Assembly: GCF_001625085.1 (NCBI RefSeq)
Contig: NZ_BDAW01000025.1
Coordinates: 57,190 to 121,189, forward strand
Reading direction: 5' to 3'
Length of the DNA stretch: 64,000 nucleotides
Source: Nocardia acidivorans NBRC 108247
GTDB lineage: Bacteria; Actinomycetota; Actinomycetes; Mycobacteriales; Mycobacteriaceae
Positions within the stretch are counted from its first letter, which is position 1. Each line of letters starts with the position of its first letter. The notes beneath the pieces are model-generated. The model saw only the letters and a program-made list of their open reading frames with translations, was not told the DNA's origin and searched no databases. Positions 57,080-64,000 of this stretch are shown piece after piece. The translations under genes and the position numbers were made by a program.

Positions 57080-57096
57080 GTGCGGAAATCCCGCAC
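57080..57096. promoter_or_regulatory. Palindrome 2 in the acn-acnR gap
   Basis: GTGCGG-AAATC-CCGCAC, 6+6 arms, 17 bases long like palindrome 1 and 33 bases from it start to start. The pair suggests a cooperative operator. Confidence 0.55.
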
Positions 57097-57213
57097 TAGC
57101 GACGAGCGAAGCGATCCTGACGGACCGCGCGGCGCACAACGGCGAAACCGTTGCCCGCCACCACGACTCGACTGTGAAACAGCCCTTCCCAGTCGAGTCG
57201 CGTGTGGAGCGAA

Positions 57214-60111
<2,898 letters not shown>

Positions 60112-60120
60112 TCACCCTAA

Positions 60121-60136
60121 CAGTACGCTTGTCCTG
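60121..60136. promoter_or_regulatory. AcnR operator upstream of acn
   Basis: CAGTACGCTTGTCCTG differs at two positions from the corynebacterial AcnR site CAGAACGCTTGTACTG. It lies about 95 bases upstream of the acn start, where a repressor would be expected. Confidence 0.75.
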
Positions 60137-60282
60137 TGAACGCATCGGGGAGGTCCCCGAGCGGCCCGGAGTGTTTTCCCGGCGCCGATGTGCGGTTCTG
60201 CGAAGTTCATCCAGCGGGACAGTCGCAGCTTACGGCGTGCCGCGGTGAGGTGTAGAGACACGTCGTCGCGTACTGTGCGTTC

Positions 60283-60846
60283 GTGACCGTCTCGCGCGCC
60301 TCGGTTTTCACGCCTATGAAGGCGGAACTACCGCCCAACACAGACTTGAAGTCGATCTTGCTCGACCTGGCCGACAATCATGTCGCCGCCCCCAAGGATC
60401 GTAAGCAGGACGGTCTCGCCGCCATCGCCGCCGATGCGCGCGATCACGGCATCGATCTGAACATCGTTGTGGTGCAGGGCAACCCGGGCATCGAAGCGAA
60501 TCTGCGGGATCTCGCGACCGCGGTCGGCGAGCGTGAGCACGGCACCGTGGTGGTGTTCAGCGACGATTGGGTCGGCACCTACAGCGATACCTTCACGCGC
60601 GCTCGGCTGGAGTGGGCCGAGGACAAGTCCAAATTTCGCGGGCCCGAGCACACCAGCGACGCGGCGCAGACCTTCGTGGATCGGCTGGAGCAGCCCGAGG
60701 CGGTGTCCTGGACCATCATCACACTGGTCGCGGTCCTCGCGCTGGCGGCGTTCATCGGCGGTTTGTACGCGGTGAAGCTCAAGCGTTCGGGTCCGGGGGA
60801 GCAGCCCGCGGTGCCGTCCGAGCGGCCGCGCACGCCCGTCGCCTGA
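60283..60846 (+). CDS. Rv1476-like membrane protein
   Basis: 187 residues. A soluble N-terminal domain of about 130 residues (NIVVVQGNPGIEANLRDLAT, GTVVVFSDDWVGTYSDTFTR) is followed by one membrane helix (SWTIITLVAVLALAAFIGGL) and a short Pro-rich tail. It is the conserved neighbour between acn and ripA in mycobacteria. TACTGT lies six bases before GTG 60283, so a leaderless transcript is possible. Function unknown. Confidence 0.85.
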   Translation: MTVSRASVFTPMKAELPPNTDLKSILLDLADNHVAAPKDRKQDGLAAIAADARDHGIDLNIVVVQGNPGIEANLRDLATAVGEREHGTVVVFSDDWVGTYSDTFTRARLEWAEDKSKFRGPEHTSDAAQTFVDRLEQPEAVSWTIITLVAVLALAAFIGGLYAVKLKRSGPGEQPAVPSERPRTPVA

Positions 60847-60914
60847 TCTCCGCTCTCGACTGGGTCACTCGTCCGACTCGAGCCTCGGCCGGGTCTCATT
60901 CGCTACCGCCTCGC

Positions 60915-60942
60915 TGACGGCCGGAAGGTTTTCCGGCCGTCA
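60915..60942 (+). terminator. Intrinsic terminator
   Basis: TGACGGCCGGAA, a GGTT loop and TTCCGGCCGTCA form a 12-bp stem followed by TTTCTT. Confidence 0.88.
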
Positions 60943-61180
60943 TTTCTTGTCGGATGCGGTAATCGCGGCGCAAACCGGCTAATGGCTGGCAACGTCTGAA
61001 TTGCCTTCAAGTCATTCCCGCGTGGCTGATTCATCCCGTGGCTGAAGTGTCGTACCGTTTCGCAACGACGCTGTTGGGGAAGAAGTGTCGAACGAGTCCC
61101 GAGTTTCCAGTGGTACTGGATGTTTCGACTGAGACTCGTGGTGTGTTCCCCGGGGCCAGAGCGGGAACCAGGGAGGTGCG

Positions 61181-62590
61181 ATGCGAATACCGGCGAAACG
61201 TCAGTTGCGCCCGGGTCGGCTCGCCACGGAATTGCTGGCAGCGATGATCGTGGTGGCCGTGGGGATGACTACCGGCCATGCCACACCACCGCCACCCAAT
61301 CCCAGCGACAGCGAAATCGCCCAGGCGGGCGCGGATGTCGACGCCACCGTCGGCGAGGTGGGGGCGCTGATCAATCAGGTCGCCACCGCCGAACAGCAGT
61401 TGCAACTCCTCGACGATGCCGTGGCCGCGCGCCGCGAAGCCGTCAACAAGGCCCTGGTCGACTTGCAGATCGCGCGGGACGCGGCCGATGCCGCCGCGCA
61501 GGCCGTGGGCAGCTGCCAGCGCGAGCTCACCGACGCCGGAGTGCAGGTGGGCACCGCGCACAAGCAATTCGACAGGTATGTCGCCCAGGTGTACATGCGG
61601 CCCGGATCGACCTCGCTCATCAGCTATATGGCCGCGCCCAGTCCGGAGATCGCGCTCGCCCGCGCGCAGGTGCTGACCATCGCCTCCAAGACCCAGCAGC
61701 AGGTCGTCGACGGATTGCGCCGCGCGCAGGTCCATCAGGCCAATAAGACCTCCGCCGCCAAACAGGCGCAGCAGGCCGCCGACGCCGCCGCCGCGGACGC
61801 CGAGACCAAGAAGACCGACGCCCAGAACGCCGTCGCCGCCGCGCAGGCCGAATTCGATCAGCAGACCGTGCGGCGCAATACCCTGATGCAGCAGCGCGAT
61901 TCGGCCCAGCAGCGCCTCGAGACCGCGCGCTCCCAGGTCGCCGGTTTGCAGAGCCAGCGCGACACCTACCTGGCCTGGGACGAACAGCGCCGCAAGGACG
62001 AGGCCGCCGCCCGCGCCGCCGCCGTAGCCGCCGCGGCCCGTGTCAACGCCGACCGCAGCGCCAATGACCTTGCCTCCCTTGCCGCCTCGGGCCATCGCCC
62101 GCACACCCAACTCGGCAACTCCCCGCCCCCGCCCCGCTACACCCTGACCCGCCCCAGCGGCTCCCGCGCCGCCCTGGTCGAAACCGTGGTGGACCGCGCC
62201 ATGTCCCAACTCGGCGTCGAATACGCCTGGGGCGGCGGCGATGAGGACGGCGCCACCCTCGGCATCCGCGACGGCGGCACCGCCGACAGCTACGGCGACT
62301 ACAACAAAACCGGCTTCGACTGCTCCGGCCTGATGATCTACGCCTTCGCCGGAGTCGGTGTCTCCCTGCCCCATTACAGCGGTTACCAGTACACGATGGG
62401 CTCCCGAGTCCCGGTCGCCGACCGCGAACGCGGCGATATGCTCTTCTGGGGCCCGGGCGGTTCCCAGCACGTGGCCCTCTACGTGGGCAACGGCAAAATG
62501 GTCGAAGCCCCCCAATCCGGTGACGTGGTCAGGGTTTCCGCGGTCCGCGAGGACGGCATCATGCCGTACGCGGTCCGCATCATCTCCTGA
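61181..62590 (+). CDS. ripA: Peptidoglycan endopeptidase RipA (NlpC/P60)
   Basis: 469-residue secreted D,L-endopeptidase used in daughter-cell separation. After a signal region (LLAAMIVVAVGMTTGHA) a long coiled-coil rich in Ala, Gln and Lys covers about residues 45-290. The NlpC/P60 domain follows with catalytic Cys in TGFDCSGLMIYAFAG, His in GSQHVALYVGNG and MVEAPQSGDVV. The coiled coil normally inhibits the enzyme until processed. GGGAGG precedes the ATG. The usual neighbour ripB is not present downstream. Confidence 0.93.
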   Translation: MRIPAKRQLRPGRLATELLAAMIVVAVGMTTGHATPPPPNPSDSEIAQAGADVDATVGEVGALINQVATAEQQLQLLDDAVAARREAVNKALVDLQIARDAADAAAQAVGSCQRELTDAGVQVGTAHKQFDRYVAQVYMRPGSTSLISYMAAPSPEIALARAQVLTIASKTQQQVVDGLRRAQVHQANKTSAAKQAQQAADAAAADAETKKTDAQNAVAAAQAEFDQQTVRRNTLMQQRDSAQQRLETARSQVAGLQSQRDTYLAWDEQRRKDEAAARAAAVAAAARVNADRSANDLASLAASGHRPHTQLGNSPPPPRYTLTRPSGSRAALVETVVDRAMSQLGVEYAWGGGDEDGATLGIRDGGTADSYGDYNKTGFDCSGLMIYAFAGVGVSLPHYSGYQYTMGSRVPVADRERGDMLFWGPGGSQHVALYVGNGKMVEAPQSGDVVRVSAVREDGIMPYAVRIIS

Positions 62591-62860
62591 CCCGTGAGCA
62601 TGGCGGCGGTGGCGAAACCGCCGCGCCGGGCGAGTTCGGAGTGCGGGTTGGGAGCAGGGCTACCGGGTCGAGGAAGCCCTCACTGCCGTGGGCGAGCAGG
62701 GCGCGGGCGATGGCGGGCTGGTCGGGGGCCTTGTCGCGGCGCATCCAGATGTCCAGCGCGGGTGGGGCCGCCAGGTCCGGGGCTACCGCGTCCGCGCCGC
62801 CGATCGTGCGCACCTCCCAGGGCAGCTCGATGCTTTCGTCCCTGTCGAATCGATGATAGC
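62580..62860 (-). pseudogene. Acyl-CoA thioesterase (TesB-like) remnant
   Basis: The minus-strand frame contains a fragment like the C-terminal half of a double-hotdog thioesterase: ESIELPWEVRTIGGAD, PPALDIWMRRDKAPDQPAIA and RALLAHGSEGFLDPVALL. There is no N-terminal part and it then runs antisense into the ripA 3' end. It probably marks a rearrangement where ripB would be expected. Confidence 0.6.
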
Positions 62861-62941
62861 TTGACGGGAGATATGTAAGTTACTGGGCGGTAACAAGATT
62901 CGGTTATCGCCCGGTGAGTCTCGGACCGGGGGGTCGGCGCT

Positions 62942-64000
62942 TTGAGTACTGCGACAATCACATTGGGGATCATCGGCGGTGTCATCACCCTGCTCAGCTG
63001 GGGATCCCTTATTGCCGGACTGACGCGGATGATCCGGGTTCTTCGTGCGGGGCAACCGGATCGTTCACGGCTGCGGCCGGTGCTGCCGCGGGTGAAGACC
63101 GTGCTGGTCGAGGTCGGCGCGCATACGCGGATGCACAGGTTTCGGACCGTCGGGTGGGCGCATTGGCTGGTGATGGTTGGGTTTCTGCTCGGGATGGTGT
63201 TCTATTTCGAGTCGTACGGGCAGACTTTCGATCCCGCGTTCCACTGGCCGATCGTCGGTGACACCGTCGGCTATCACCTGCTGGAGGAGGTGCTCGGTGT
63301 CGGCACGGTGATCGGGATCGTGACGCTGATCATCATCCGCCAGGTGAATCATCCGCGGCGGCCCGCGCGGCTCTCGCGGTTCGGCGGGTCCAATTTCGTT
63401 GCCGCGTATGTCATCGAATTGATCGTGGCCACCCATGGTTTCGGTGATGTGCTGGTCAAGGCCGGGAAGATCGCGACGTACGGGGGCGGGTACGCGTTGC
63501 GGGATCCGGTCACCATGCAGGTGGCACGGGTGCTTCCGGCGAGTCCGGTGATGATCTCGGTCTTCGCGTTCGTGAAGATGCTCGCGGGCGCGGCATTCCT
63601 GTATTTCCTCGGGCGCAAGCTCACGTGGGGTGTTGCGTGGCACCGGATTTCGGCCTTCTTCAATATCTACTTCAAGCGTGAGGGTGCCGGTGGCGTCGCG
63701 CTGGGAGCGGCCAAGCCCATGATGTCCGGCGGCCAGGTGCTGGAGCTGGAGACCGCCGATCCGGATGTCGATGTGATGGGTGTGGGAAAGGTCGAGGATT
63801 TCAGCTGGAAGGCGTTGCTGGACTTCACCACCTGCACCGAATGCGGTCGCTGCCAAGGTCAATGCCCGGCGTGGAATACCGGAAAGCCGTTGTCGCCCAA
63901 GCTGCTCATCATGTCGCTGCGCGATCACACGTACGCGAAGGCTCCCTATCTGCTCGCCGGTGACGGCAAGGTGCCGGAGGCCGCGCGGGTTGAGGCGGAG
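62942..64000 (+). CDS. Membrane-anchored Fe-S reductase (heterodisulfide-reductase-like), partial
   Basis: An open frame from TTG 62942 to the window edge, at least 353 residues, like mycobacterial Rv0338c. It begins with about five membrane helices (VGWAHWLVMVGFLLGMVFYF, VIGIVTLIIIRQVN) and reaches a 4Fe-4S motif CTECGRCQGQCPAWNTGKPL. The remainder, with the CCG domains expected of this family, lies beyond the window. It likely moves electrons between a membrane quinone or heme and a soluble partner. Confidence 0.85.
   Translation, partial: MSTATITLGIIGGVITLLSWGSLIAGLTRMIRVLRAGQPDRSRLRPVLPRVKTVLVEVGAHTRMHRFRTVGWAHWLVMVGFLLGMVFYFESYGQTFDPAFHWPIVGDTVGYHLLEEVLGVGTVIGIVTLIIIRQVNHPRRPARLSRFGGSNFVAAYVIELIVATHGFGDVLVKAGKIATYGGGYALRDPVTMQVARVLPASPVMISVFAFVKMLAGAAFLYFLGRKLTWGVAWHRISAFFNIYFKREGAGGVALGAAKPMMSGGQVLELETADPDVDVMGVGKVEDFSWKALLDFTTCTECGRCQGQCPAWNTGKPLSPKLLIMSLRDHTYAKAPYLLAGDGKVPEAARVEAE

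Noticed and set aside
61050..61180. c-di-AMP (ydaO-type) riboswitch before ripA
   Set aside because: The CCAGAGCGGGAACCAGGGAG stretch is loosely similar, but the other conserved blocks could not be found.

Overview
The window is high-GC actinobacterial chromosome, most likely Nocardia or a close mycolate-forming relative. The evidence is a meromycolate-type acyl carrier protein (acpM), a RipA-type NlpC/P60 hydrolase, CYP51 and CYP125 P450s, an acnR-acn locus ordered as in mycobacteria and corynebacteria, and frequent GTG/TTG starts with ATGA overlaps.

Layout. 0-1.3 kb holds decayed genes (prpD, prpC, an SDR and cbtB/cbtA remnants). 1.3-7.3 kb holds a histidine phosphatase, a cobalamin riboswitch followed by metF, a SnoaL-like protein, an MFS/TetR divergent pair with palindromic operators, acpM followed by a truncated TetR, and an MBL-fold hydrolase. 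7.3-38.1 kb is a continuous accessory catabolic island (below). 38.1-49.9 kb holds a MerR/Hsp20 pair with a CIRCE-like element, CYP51-CYP125, stress and detoxification genes, an AraC regulator, a BKACE-like enzyme and an ABC-F protein. 50-56.4 kb is an insertion relative to the mycobacterial order. It carries a P1 peptidase with its TetR, a broken APC permease, a graspetide-like ATP-grasp pair, a thioesterase, a cupin/MarR pair and an odd tRNA-like gene. 56.5-62.6 kb is the conserved acnR-acn-membrane protein-ripA block. The window ends inside an Fe-S reductase gene.

The main result is the 7.3-38.1 kb island. Its central eight-gene operon (19384 down to 11740, almost all ATGA-overlapped) encodes a tandem nitrilase, a protein resembling red chlorophyll catabolite reductase (RCCR), a chlorophyllase-like alpha/beta hydrolase, a Rieske oxygenase of the pheophorbide a oxygenase type, a second bilin-reductase-like protein, an unknown protein, an SDR very like plant chlorophyll b reductase (NYC1/NOL), and a maleate-isomerase-like protein. 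Around it lie a transporter with three neocarzinostatin-fold secreted proteins, a flavin monooxygenase/reductase/aldehyde dehydrogenase operon, and a set of imide, amide and acyl-CoA enzymes: hydantoinase-like imidase, isochorismatase-like amidase, cyclase, two CaiB transferases, MmgE/PrpD, an HMG-CoA-lyase-like enzyme and a CitE-like lyase.

One inverted repeat, GTTTC-N7-GAAAC, occurs nine times at the heads of these transcription units, including the IclR gene at 28192. This suggests a single IclR regulon. My working hypothesis is a bacterial chlorophyll (or other tetrapyrrole) catabolic pathway. It would run from pigment capture and de-esterification through macrocycle opening and bilin reduction to maleimide-type monopyrroles, which are then hydrolysed and passed through CoA chemistry to central metabolism. 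All family assignments were made by eye and from memory, without database searches.
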